Below are positions 1-7,804 of a DNA stretch of 64,000 nt, piece after piece. The notes beneath the pieces were generated by a model. It saw nothing but the letters and a program-made list of their open reading frames with translations, was not told the DNA's origin and did no database searches. This DNA comes from Oscillatoriales cyanobacterium. GTDB lineage: Bacteria; Cyanobacteriota; Cyanobacteriia; CACIAM-69d. Each line of letters begins with the position of its first letter. The stretch's first letter is position 1. Location: NCBI GenBank assembly GCA_004292515.1, contig RDXB01000043.1, positions 1 through 64,000 on the forward strand, read 5' to 3'. The position numbers were made by a program, and so were the translations under genes.

Positions 1-92
1 CGCTCAATCTGCAAAAGGCGGCCAGTCCGGTCGTGTCAGCCTGTGGAGCGGATGAAGCCGACTTCGCCGCGATGAAGCAGGAAGCTTCCTGA
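1..92 (+). CDS. C-terminal tail of an unidentified protein (partial)
   Basis: One frame is open from the left edge (first full codon at base 3) to a TGA at 90-92, giving about 29 residues that end in FAAMKQEAS. The fragment is too short to assign to a family. It is reported because real coding sequence may run into the window here; it may also be a chance open frame. No terminator is evident between it and leuA. Confidence 0.3.
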   Translation, partial: LNLQKAASPVVSACGADEADFAAMKQEAS

Positions 93-179
93 TTGCTGCG
101 TTTGCTAGTCAATTGCAGCAATTGTTAGTGAATTAGTGACGGTTTAGTGGACTCCATGATCAACTGTCTCGATCGCCCC

Positions 180-210
180 TTGCGCGATCGATAACCAAAA
201 TCGCTAGAAT
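180..210 (+). promoter_or_regulatory. Possible leuA promoter
   Basis: A TAGAAT hexamer at 205-210 resembles a sigma-70 -10 box. TTGCGC at 180-185 could be a -35 box, with a rather long 19-bp spacer. Transcription would start about ten bases before the leader hairpin at 221-250. This is pattern matching only. Confidence 0.3.
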
Positions 211-220
211 AAGACCCGTG

Positions 221-250
221 AGCGCAACCTAAATTTAGCGTTGCGCTTTT
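221..250 (+). promoter_or_regulatory. Terminator-like hairpin in the leuA leader
   Basis: AGCGCAAC at 221-228 pairs perfectly with GTTGCGCT at 240-247, leaving an 11-nt loop that is itself partly self-complementary, and is followed by TTTT. It lies between the proposed promoter and the leuA start at 319. It could attenuate leuA, or it could terminate an upstream transcript. No leucine-rich leader peptide was seen, so the classical leu attenuation model has no direct support. Confidence 0.45.
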
Positions 251-318
251 GCATTTTTGGTTGTCCCTTATGAATAGTTGTCCGCATTGGTCGCGGCCGA
301 TTCCTCGGAGGTAATTCT

Positions 319-1950
319 ATGACCGCTCAGTCTGCTGGCCCGGTAATTAATCCCGATCGCGTGTTGATTTTTGACACCACCCTGCGTGATGGCGAACAGT
401 CGCCCGGCGCATCGCTGAACGTCGAAGAAAAGCTCACGATCGCCCGCCAGCTAGCTCGACTGCAAGTGGACATCATCGAAGCTGGCTTCCCCTTCTCCAG
501 CCCCGGCGATTTTGATGCGGTTCAGCGAATTGCCGCCGAGGTGGGAACCCCCAACGGCCCGACCATTTGCGGCCTCGCCCGCGCCCGCAAGGAAGACATT
601 AAAAAGGCGGCCGAGGCCCTGGAAGAAGCAGCGAAGTGGCGGATTCACACCTTCATCGCCACCTCCGACATCCACATGAAGTACAAGCTCAAGAAAGAGC
701 GGCCGGAAGTGGTGGCGATCGCCGAAGAAATGGTGGCCTACGCCAAAAGTTTCACCAATGATGTGGAATTTTCGCCGGAGGATGCGGGTCGCAGCGATCC
801 GGAGTTTCTCTATGAAGTGCTGGAACGGGCGATCGCCGCTGGAGCCACCACGGTCAATATCCCCGACACCGTGGGCTACACCACACCCGACGAGTTCGGC
901 GCGCTGATTCGCGGGATTAAGCAAAACGTGCCGAACATCGATCAGGCGGTGATTTCCGTCCATGGCCACAATGACTTGGGCTTGGCGGTGGCCAACTTCC
1001 TGGCGGCAGTGCAAAACGGTGCGCGCCAGTTGGAGTGCACCCTGAACGGCATTGGCGAGCGGGCGGGCAATGCGTCCTTGGAAGAATTGGTGATGGCGCT
1101 GCATGTGCGGCGATCGTTCTATAACCCGTTCTTTGGGCATGCCCCAGAATCCGAAGCACCCTTAGTCGGTGTGAACCTGAAGGAGATCTACCGCACCTCG
1201 CGCATGGTCTCGCAACTGACGGGGATGATCGTGCAGCCGAACAAGGCGATCGTTGGGGCCAACGCCTTCTCGCACCAGTCGGGCATCCACCAAGACGGGA
1301 TGCTCAAAAACAAGCTGACCTACGAAATCATCGATGCCCAGACGATCGGGCGCACGGAAAACCAAATCGTGCTCGGCAAGCTGTCGGGCCGCAACGCCTT
1401 CGCCACACGCCTCAAGGAGCTGGGCTTTGAGCTGACCGAAACGGAATTGAACAAGGCCTTCGTGCGGTTCAAAGACGTGGCGGACAAGAAGAAGGAAGTG
1501 AGCGATCGGGATTTGGAAGCGATCGTCAACGACGAAATCCGCCAAGCACCTAAGCTCTATCATTTAGAGCACGTACAGGTCTCCTGCGGTAATCAATCCA
1601 TTCCAACTGCCACCGTCACAGTGCAAATGCCCGATGGAGTTGAGTGCACTAATGCTGCTATTGGTGCCGGACCAGTGGATGCCGTGTATCAGGCCATTAG
1701 TCAGATTGTTGGGATTGAGAATGAGCTGGTTGAGTTTTCGGTGCAGGCGGTGACAGAAGGCATTGATGCCATTGGCGAAGTCACGATCCGAATTCGCCAC
1801 GCTGACACGGTATTTTCAGGCCATGCTGCTGACAATGACATTGTGATGGCGGCGGCCCTCGCCTACGTCAGTGCCCTGAATCGGTTGGCGGCGGCCCTGC
1901 AAACCGAGGGTAAGCGCAACCCCCAAACGGAGGTTGTGGCGATCGGCTAG
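319..1950 (+). CDS. leuA: 2-isopropylmalate synthase
   Basis: LeuA condenses acetyl-CoA with 2-oxoisovalerate, the first committed step of leucine synthesis, in the cytoplasm. The 543-residue product has full family length. [13 protein letters not shown] lies near residues 18-30. Further on come the metal-site HGHNDLG, then GIGERAGN, then [10 protein letters not shown]. These belong to the HMGL-like TIM barrel. The last ~150 residues form the LeuA allosteric domain that binds leucine in this family. GGAGG at 307-311 sits seven bases before the ATG and fixes the start. The gene stands alone, convergent with thf1, and is preceded by a possible attenuator hairpin. Confidence 0.97.
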   Translation: MTAQSAGPVINPDRVLIFDTTLRDGEQSPGASLNVEEKLTIARQLARLQVDIIEAGFPFSSPGDFDAVQRIAAEVGTPNGPTICGLARARKEDIKKAAEALEEAAKWRIHTFIATSDIHMKYKLKKERPEVVAIAEEMVAYAKSFTNDVEFSPEDAGRSDPEFLYEVLERAIAAGATTVNIPDTVGYTTPDEFGALIRGIKQNVPNIDQAVISVHGHNDLGLAVANFLAAVQNGARQLECTLNGIGERAGNASLEELVMALHVRRSFYNPFFGHAPESEAPLVGVNLKEIYRTSRMVSQLTGMIVQPNKAIVGANAFSHQSGIHQDGMLKNKLTYEIIDAQTIGRTENQIVLGKLSGRNAFATRLKELGFELTETELNKAFVRFKDVADKKKEVSDRDLEAIVNDEIRQAPKLYHLEHVQVSCGNQSIPTATVTVQMPDGVECTNAAIGAGPVDAVYQAISQIVGIENELVEFSVQAVTEGIDAIGEVTIRIRHADTVFSGHAADNDIVMAAALAYVSALNRLAAALQTEGKRNPQTEVVAIG

Positions 1951-1983
1951 GTTCCCCATAACCCGAATCATCCCCCAAAATCG

Positions 1984-2010
1984 TAGGGGCGGGTTTGAAA
2001 CCCGCCCCTA
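1984..2010. repeat. Palindromic repeat between convergent leuA and thf1
   Basis: This is a perfect 13+1+13 palindrome (TAGGGGCGGGTTT and its complement around one G). A near-identical element lies at 22556-22584, also between convergent genes. It has no T tract, but the strong stem in the tail-to-tail spacer could protect or end both transcripts. Confidence 0.75.
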
Positions 2011-2045
2011 GCCAGCGTTTCCTGGTTTTGCGATCAACCCGTGAA

Positions 2046-2798
2046 TCAGGCCGGATCGCTGGGAGCGGCGTTGACCTCCGCTTCGGTGGCGGCCCCGGCT
2101 TCCGCAGCGGCCTTGGCTTCAGCGGCGGCGGACTTTTCAGCGGCCCGCTGTTCCCGTTTGCGGCGCTCGGCTTCCAACATATCCTCGTAGGTGATTCGGG
2201 CCTGGGCGATTTTCTCCAGGTTGCCGCGATAGAGTTCTAGATCCTTTTGCAGCTTGTCAATCGGCAGGTTCAAGGTTGCGGCAAACGATTCGATCGCCTC
2301 CTTCAGGCGATCGGCATTCTCAGCCAAGTCAAGAACCGTTGCTTCCAGCAGGGTATACAGGCCAATCCCAAACAGGCGGCTGTATTTAAAACTCGATTCC
2401 GCAAAAATCACATCGGCCGCCTCGCGCAGGGGGCCGCCGCTGCCGTCTTCACGATTTAGAGCCGCTTTCATCCCTTCAAATCCAGTCGCCTTGGCCGCAT
2501 CCAGCAGGTTGCTAGCCCGGTAGCGGTAGTCATCTACATTGCCGCCCACCGATTGGCAGAGGGCGTGGAAAATCGAACCCAAATCCCGCTCGGGTTGATA
2601 ACCAGTCATGAACCGATCGAACGCCGTCACTACGCCCAGCACATAAATCGGCTCAAAGCGAAAATCGGCGCTGACGGACAGCAGGTGCATTTCCACCATC
2701 AGTTCCTCCACCACCCGGCGGTAGATCGCATTGATCGGCCGTTGGTGGAGCGAATAGAAGGTGCGTTTGGTTTCAGAAACGGTGCGGATTTCGTTCAC
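2046..2798 (-). CDS. thf1: Thylakoid formation protein Thf1 (Psb29)
   Basis: Thf1/Psb29 is a helical protein of oxygenic phototrophs that is linked to FtsH protease stability and photosystem II repair. The product has 250 residues. Its N-terminus (TVSETKRTFYSLHQRPINA, then YRRVVEELMVEMHLL) is highly characteristic of the family. The C-terminal ~50 residues are a charged coiled coil rich in Ala, Glu and Lys, ending in a low-complexity tail. The start is a GTG; no in-frame ATG lies just upstream and no clear Shine-Dalgarno sequence is visible. The family match is strong, while the exact start is less certain. Confidence 0.93.
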   Translation of the reverse strand: MNEIRTVSETKRTFYSLHQRPINAIYRRVVEELMVEMHLLSVSADFRFEPIYVLGVVTAFDRFMTGYQPERDLGSIFHALCQSVGGNVDDYRYRASNLLDAAKATGFEGMKAALNREDGSGGPLREAADVIFAESSFKYSRLFGIGLYTLLEATVLDLAENADRLKEAIESFAATLNLPIDKLQKDLELYRGNLEKIAQARITYEDMLEAERRKREQRAAEKSAAAEAKAAAEAGAATEAEVNAAPSDPA

Positions 2799-2934
2799 GG
2801 GAGGCGCATTCTATGGCGATCGGTTCGTCTATTCTCAGGCCGGGCCGGGCCTTTGCCAACAGTGAAGCTTGTCGCGATCCCCGATGGCTTTTGGGTCTTG
2901 ACGAAATGTAAAGAAATATGTCAGAGATGAGCAA

Positions 2935-3534
2935 TCAGAGGCGATAGGTTTGCCAAGCCGGTTGGTCGGGAGTCGAGCGCCCTGAATCCAGCCGTGCCAA
3001 TCGCCAGGTTTTACCCTCAGACTGGCGCTGCAAGTAAACCTCGAAGGATTGCTGACCCGATGCTGGTTGGGATGCAGTTTTTGAGGATGTGGTTCCGTGG
3101 CGATCGCCCCCTTGCCCGCGCCCTCGCCATCGATAGCGCCCCACCACTTGCCAGCCGGGCCGCCCCGCGATCGCGATCGCAGTTCTTTGCTCAATCCGCA
3201 GCCGATCGACCTGAGCCACCGTGGCCACATCCAGATCATCGGCCGTAATCACCACATCGATCGGCAGATTAGCCCAAGATATCGATCGCCCCGATGAGAG
3301 TGACGACTCACCCAACTGCTGCACCAACGTCACCTGGGTTTGCAACAACTGTAAGGCCACCGCCCGCCGAATGATCGCTGCCGGTGGCCCGCCCCAACCC
3401 GGGCCAGCACAGCCCGCCAGCCCGATCGCCAACGCCCCAAAGCCAGCCCACAGCCAAGACCAGCGAATGGGTTGTCTAGGGTCAATTGACTGCCAAAGGG
3501 CCATCGATCGCACAGTTGCGGTCACCACCGCCAT
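2935..3534 (-). CDS. Putative lipoprotein of unknown function
   Basis: The 199-residue product has a hydrophobic stretch ending in the lipobox LAGC (FGALAIGLAGC) at about residues 35-45, so it is probably lipid-anchored on the outer face of a membrane. The mature part starts with a helical segment, followed by a mixed domain with TWRLARLDSGR near the end; a Gly/Ser/Arg-rich linker divides it. I do not recognise a family. A longer frame begins at 3612, but the ATG at 3534 gives a more usual signal peptide. The gene is divergent from the HNH gene, with about 115 bases between them for both promoters. Confidence 0.6.
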   Translation of the reverse strand: MAVVTATVRSMALWQSIDPRQPIRWSWLWAGFGALAIGLAGCAGPGWGGPPAAIIRRAVALQLLQTQVTLVQQLGESSLSSGRSISWANLPIDVVITADDLDVATVAQVDRLRIEQRTAIAIAGRPGWQVVGRYRWRGRGQGGDRHGTTSSKTASQPASGQQSFEVYLQRQSEGKTWRLARLDSGRSTPDQPAWQTYRL

Positions 3535-3649
3535 CCAGTGAGATGTGCTAATATCGAACGCGACTGGCTTCAACGCTTCGTAAAGTTTGTTTGCAATTCT
3601 TATCCGCTGCAATTCTTAAAACTTGCCATTAGTTGCGGTCTTTTGTCCG

Positions 3650-4147
3650 ATGGGCAAAGTATTAGTGCTCAACGCTTCTTACGAGCCGCTCAATATTACC
3701 AGTTGGCGGCGAGCCATTGTTTTATTGCTCAAGGGCAAGGCCGAGCAAATCGAGCATAACGGCCGCGTTGTCTATCACAACATTCCGTTGCCCACGGTCA
3801 TCCGCCTGCGTCACTACGTCAAGGTTCCCTATAAGGAAATTCCCCTGACGCGGAAAAACATATTGCACCGGGACAGTCACTCTTGTCAATACTGCGGTTA
3901 TACCGGAGATGACTTGACCCTGGATCACGTTGTGCCGCGATCGCGCGGGGGTGGTGAGCATTGGGAAAACATGGTCACCGCCTGTGTCCGCTGCAACATC
4001 AAAAAGGGCAATCGCACCCCCAAGGAAGCGAATATGCCCCTGCGCCAAGTGCCGCGCCGTCCCCACAGCAGCCTCTATTTTGAAGTCACCAAGCACGTCA
4101 AGAGCGGTGTCCACCAGGAGTGGCGCAAGTACGTGATTGGCTTGTAG
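3650..4147 (+). CDS. HNH endonuclease-type protein
   Basis: The product is a 165-residue protein of the HNH family that is widespread in cyanobacteria. Two CxxC pairs (Cys79/Cys82 and Cys112/Cys115) should bind structural zinc. [11 protein letters not shown] at 91-101 carries the Asp-His of the HNH core, followed by Asn107 in HWENMV. The N-terminal ~70 residues ([14 protein letters not shown] onward) are the conserved extension typical of this cyanobacterial group. The ATG at 3650 is chosen because [14 protein letters not shown] is the family N-terminus; the frame could extend upstream to a TTG at 3623. No restriction or intron context surrounds it, so its role is unknown; nuclease activity is inferred from the fold. 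Confidence 0.88.
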   Translation: MGKVLVLNASYEPLNITSWRRAIVLLLKGKAEQIEHNGRVVYHNIPLPTVIRLRHYVKVPYKEIPLTRKNILHRDSHSCQYCGYTGDDLTLDHVVPRSRGGGEHWENMVTACVRCNIKKGNRTPKEANMPLRQVPRRPHSSLYFEVTKHVKSGVHQEWRKYVIGL

Positions 4148-4448
4148 GACGTTTGTCGGGCCAGTGGTTAGTCAAGCAATCACGCCTCCGGAAGTCGTCT
4201 GTCGTCATCTGGTCAGTCGCTCCCACGATCGCCCAGCCCTGGTCTGGCCCTCAGCTTATGAGCGATCGAACAAAAAACAATCGATTAGGCAGCGCGCGAT
4301 CGCCCAGTCCGTTGCGATTTCGGTTGATAATGACAAACGGTGTCTGATCGCCCCGCTCGGTCAGCGTTCCCAGCCACCCTCCCTTTCAACGCGGCGATCG
4401 CCCACACGCGATGCCCAGTGCAACCACCAACGGAGACCGATCGATCCT
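4148..4448. other. Intergenic region upstream of ndhH
   Basis: This is about 300 bases without a convincing gene. The frame upstream of ndhH stays open through it, but that stretch lacks NdhH homology and has scattered GCGATCGC sites. GTTGATAATGA near 4322-4332 could hold a -10 box. GGAGA at 4432-4436 may serve as the ndhH ribosome site. Confidence 0.4.
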
Positions 4449-5633
4449 ATGACCCGGATTGAAACTAAAACCGAACCGATGGTCGTGAACATGGGCCCCC
4501 ATCACCCGTCCATGCACGGCGTGTTGCGGCTCATCGTCACCCTCGACGGCGAAAACGTCATCGACTGCGAACCCGTCATTGGCTATCTCCATCGCGGCAT
4601 GGAGAAAATCGCCGAAAACCGCACCAACATCATGTTTGTGCCCTACGTCAGTCGGTGGGACTACGCGGCCGGGATGTTTAACGAGGCGATCGTCGTCAAC
4701 GCCCCCGAAAAGCTCGCAGGGATCACCGTGCCCCGCCGTGCCAGCTACATCCGCATGATCATGCTGGAGCTGAACCGGATCGCCAACCACCTGCTGTGGC
4801 TTGGCCCCTTCCTGGCCGACGTGGGCGCACAAACCCCCTTCTTCTACATCTTCCGCGAGCGGGAGATGATCTATGACCTGTGGGAAGCCGCCACGGGTGC
4901 ACGACTGATTAACAACAACTATTTCCGCATGGGTGGTGTGGCCGCTGACCTGCCCTATGGCTGGGTCGATAAGTGCCGCGACTTTTGCAACTACTTCGCC
5001 CCCAAAATCGACGAATACGAAAAACTGATCACCAACAACCCGATTTTCCGTCGCCGGGTGGAAGGCATTGGCACGATCACCCGCGAAGAAGCGATTAACT
5101 GGGGACTATCGGGCCCGATGCTGCGGGGTTCGGGTGTGAAGTGGGATCTACGGAAAGTTGACCACTACGAGTGCTACGACGAACTCGATTGGGATGTGCA
5201 GTGGGAAACTAGCGGCGACTGCTTTGCTCGTTACCTGGTGCGGGTGCGAGAAATGCGCGAGTCAAACAAGATGCTCTTGCAAGCGCTGGATCAGCTCCCC
5301 GGCGGCCCCTACGAAAACCTAGAAGCCCAACGGATGCTAGGCGGGCCAAAGTCTGAGTGGAGTGGCTTTGACTATCAATTCATTGGCAAGAAGCTGGCTC
5401 CCACCTTCAAGATTCCGAAGGGCGAGCACTATGTGCGCCTAGAAAGCGGCAAGGGCGAGTTGGGTGTGTTCATCGTGGGTGATGACAACGTGTTCCCTTG
5501 GCGCTTCAAGATCAAGGCTCCCGACTTCACCAATCTGCAAATCTTGCCGCACTTGTTGAAGGGCGTGAAGGTGGCAGACATTATGGCAATTCTGGGTAGC
5601 ATCGACGTGATTATGGGATCAGTCGATCGCTAA
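4449..5633 (+). CDS. ndhH: NAD(P)H-quinone oxidoreductase subunit H
   Basis: NdhH is a peripheral-arm subunit of the thylakoid NDH-1 complex, which takes electrons from ferredoxin to plastoquinone for cyclic flow, respiration and CO2 uptake. The product has 394 residues, the standard length. It begins [11 protein letters not shown] and then carries [14 protein letters not shown] near residues 14-27, the family hallmark close to the quinone pocket. The C-terminus ([12 protein letters not shown]) is also typical. The ATG at 4449 is preferred over the longer open frame because homology starts there. It is a single gene, followed by a strong terminator. Confidence 0.97.
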   Translation: MTRIETKTEPMVVNMGPHHPSMHGVLRLIVTLDGENVIDCEPVIGYLHRGMEKIAENRTNIMFVPYVSRWDYAAGMFNEAIVVNAPEKLAGITVPRRASYIRMIMLELNRIANHLLWLGPFLADVGAQTPFFYIFREREMIYDLWEAATGARLINNNYFRMGGVAADLPYGWVDKCRDFCNYFAPKIDEYEKLITNNPIFRRRVEGIGTITREEAINWGLSGPMLRGSGVKWDLRKVDHYECYDELDWDVQWETSGDCFARYLVRVREMRESNKMLLQALDQLPGGPYENLEAQRMLGGPKSEWSGFDYQFIGKKLAPTFKIPKGEHYVRLESGKGELGVFIVGDDNVFPWRFKIKAPDFTNLQILPHLLKGVKVADIMAILGSIDVIMGSVDR

Positions 5634-5656
5634 ATCTTCAAAAAACTCAAACATCA

Positions 5657-5696
5657 AGCGGGGCTTACCTTTTAGGTGGTCTCGCTTTGCTTTTTT
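5657..5696 (+). terminator. Rho-independent terminator after ndhH
   Basis: AGCGGGGCT...ACCT pairs with AGGT...CTCGCT around a TTT loop, with one bulge and a few G-T pairs. It is followed by TTGCTTTTTT. It lies 23 bases after the ndhH stop. Confidence 0.8.
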
Positions 5697-5790
5697 ACGC
5701 GATCAGCCTTGCCACTTGAGGTTTTTAGATTTTCTTAAGCTAGCCTGTTTAAAGGATAAAGCTCTGATTACTTAAACTACACAGTTCCAT

Positions 5791-6435
5791 ATGAGCACTA
5801 GTACTACTTCGTCACAAGCCGAGGATCAAGGTAGTCAACTTGTTCATTGGCTCCTAGATTCAATGGTGAATGGTTTTGGTATTCTTCCATCCGCTATTGA
5901 TATTGCAGAAGATCATTTGAAAGCCTGTAAAGGCAACCGCGCAGCGGCAATTGATTCAGTAATTGGCTGGCAAACCGCTTATGCTTCAGGCACTGGATTT
6001 GCTTCAGGTTTGGGCGGCATTGCTCTGCTTCCGATTACACTACCAGCAGGATTAGCGGCCTCTTATATTCTGGCTGTGAACACTATTGCAGCAATTGCCT
6101 ATCTGCGTGGTTATGACCTTCAGTGCAATCAGGTACGGACTAGCGTATTACTCTGTTTGCTTGGTGACGGGGCCATCGAGGTTCTCAAGCAAGGTGGTAT
6201 TAAATTTGCTAGTAAACTCACTCAGCAATTAATTGCTCAAATTCCCGGCAAGGTTCTGATTGAAATTAATAAGCGCATTGGCTTTCGGCTGCTAACGAAG
6301 GCAGGCGAGAAAGGAATTATAAATCTCATGAAGCTTGTGCCAATTGCAGGTGGACTAGTTAGCGCAGGATTTGATGGTGTTTTTATCAACACATCTGGTC
6401 AGGCGGCTAAAAAGTTTTTCCCGACAGCCTCTTAG
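5791..6435 (+). CDS. EcsC-family protein
   Basis: The 214-residue product resembles the EcsC family, which has no settled biochemical function. Features are an N-terminal soluble helix region, a glycine-rich hydrophobic stretch at about 70-110 (ASGLGGIALLPITLPAGLAA, then SYILAVNTIAAIAYLRGYD), and a second hydrophobic segment near the C-terminus (VPIAGGLVSAGFDGVF). The protein is therefore probably membrane-associated. The gene looks more AT-rich than its neighbours and has no clear Shine-Dalgarno sequence before the ATG. With the dispersed repeats immediately after it, this hints at an accessory or acquired locus. The family call rests on overall pattern rather than a catalytic motif. Confidence 0.65.
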   Translation: MSTSTTSSQAEDQGSQLVHWLLDSMVNGFGILPSAIDIAEDHLKACKGNRAAAIDSVIGWQTAYASGTGFASGLGGIALLPITLPAGLAASYILAVNTIAAIAYLRGYDLQCNQVRTSVLLCLLGDGAIEVLKQGGIKFASKLTQQLIAQIPGKVLIEINKRIGFRLLTKAGEKGIINLMKLVPIAGGLVSAGFDGVFINTSGQAAKKFFPTAS

Positions 6436-6464
6436 CGGATCTTGGGCAGGCATGATTACTTATC

Positions 6465-6570
6465 GTTCCCACGTTGAACGTGGGAATGTATTCCTAGACG
6501 CTCTACGTCTTGCTCGGGGGACACGACGCAGAGCGTCGAAACGACGTTCCCACGCAGAGCATGGGAACGA
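6465..6570. repeat. Composite palindromic repeat block
   Basis: Three inverted repeats lie side by side. The first is a perfect 10+1+10 palindrome at 6466-6486 (TTCCCACGTT and complement). The second pairs GACGCTCT at 6497-6504 with AGAGCGTC at 6530-6537. The third is CGTTCCCA...TGGGAACG at 6545-6569. Parts of the first recur in the third. This kind of GTTCCCACG block is a dispersed non-coding repeat in cyanobacterial genomes. The rest of the 6571-7116 spacer, apart from the palindrome at 6619, shows nothing I can name. Confidence 0.7.
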
Positions 6571-6618
6571 TAGAACGATGGAAGTTGATACTCTATATAC
6601 CCCATCGATCAACGGAAA

Positions 6619-6638
6619 CAAGGGGCTTAAGCCCCTTG
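6619..6638. repeat. CAAGGGGCT palindrome, copy 1
   Basis: This is a perfect 20-base palindrome, CAAGGGGCTTAAGCCCCTTG, 183 bases after the EcsC-like gene. Near-identical copies lie at 18515, 56029, 56967 and 57451, all shortly downstream of stop codons. Confidence 0.8.
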
Positions 6639-7116
6639 CTGCCACGACTATTGGTGTTGAGTTCGGGCCCAGAGATACTTTTCAGACATCCTCTCAAAAG
6701 CATCTCTGGGCTTGAGTCTTGGCAGTGTGAATTCAATCAATATCAGCCTTCTTGTCTCTGTTGGGTTTCGTCCCTCAACCCAACCTACTGGATCGACTAC
6801 TAGATCGGCAGTGACTGAGATGCCTGGTCTATTCCTAGGGGCGATCGCAGGGCGCTGGGTTTGAGTTTTAAATTTCTAATCGCAATCATCTTAAATTTCT
6901 AACCTTGAACTGCATCCATGGCTGCCCAACCGCTGAAAGCTTGACCCGGCTGTTGAGGGGCTGGCTTGCGCGCCGTGCGGGAGTCCAGGCAGGGCGAGCG
7001 CCCTGCCAATTCATGAGTACGCATAATCGCCAATCACGTTTACAGTGCTGGTAAATTGTCGCCTTCTGAGCGGTTCGGTGTTTGTGTGCTCGTGGTTTTA
7101 GCCCGCTAACTGTTCT

Positions 7117-7635
7117 ATGGACAACGCTCGACCCTCCGATCCAATGTCTCAGGAAAATGGGCCGAACAATGCCCCAAAAAAGTTCGCAGCGGCCGACCCA
7201 TACTATGAATTTGGGCAGGGAGTTAAACAATTTAATGAGGGCGAGTTCTATGCCTGTCATGACACGATCGAAGCCCTGTGGATGGTGGCGGATGAGCCGG
7301 ATCGCACGTTCTACCAAGGCATTTTGCAGGTGGCGGTGGCACTTTATCACCTCAGCAATCTCAATTGGCGGGGCGCGGCGATTTTGTTGGGTGAAGGCCT
7401 CAAGCGCCTCAACAAATACGACAGTCACTACGGCGGCATTGATGTGGATGGGTTGATCGCTCAGGTGGCCGATTTGCTGCATTGTTTGCAGGTGGCGGGG
7501 CCGGAGCGGGTGGAAATTACGGCAACTCAGTTAGGCTTGCGCATGGACTTGGATGGCCTGATGGATGTGGAGCGCGATCTCTTGCCGATCGCGGTGCGCC
7601 CAAGAATTCAGTATTTAGATCAATATTTAGACTAG
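7117..7635 (+). CDS. DUF309-family protein
   Basis: The 172-residue product has the DUF309 signature. GEFYACHDTIEALW at about residues 44-57 corresponds to the family pattern of an aromatic residue, a conserved His, an acidic residue and a final Trp. Around it are FNEGEF and FYQGILQVAVALYHL. The fold is a small all-helical bundle, probably soluble; the conserved His and acidic residues suggest metal or nucleotide chemistry, but no activity is established. The ATG at 7117 is used, with an alternative ATG at 7144. The gene lies 170 bases before the ClC gene on the same strand and has no obvious functional partner. Confidence 0.85.
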   Translation: MDNARPSDPMSQENGPNNAPKKFAAADPYYEFGQGVKQFNEGEFYACHDTIEALWMVADEPDRTFYQGILQVAVALYHLSNLNWRGAAILLGEGLKRLNKYDSHYGGIDVDGLIAQVADLLHCLQVAGPERVEITATQLGLRMDLDGLMDVERDLLPIAVRPRIQYLDQYLD

Positions 7636-7804
7636 TGCTGGTTTGGGGTGACGATCGCCGTTGTACCAACTGCGGCTCCCAGCGGTGGGGACGATCGGCG
7701 GCCACTGTTTTTGGTTAGGTATCCGTTTCGTGTCGAACACTTGGTATAGCCGCCATAGTCCCTTTGGCGATCGATGGCATCCCCTGCGGTGGGTGCGACC
7801 GCTG

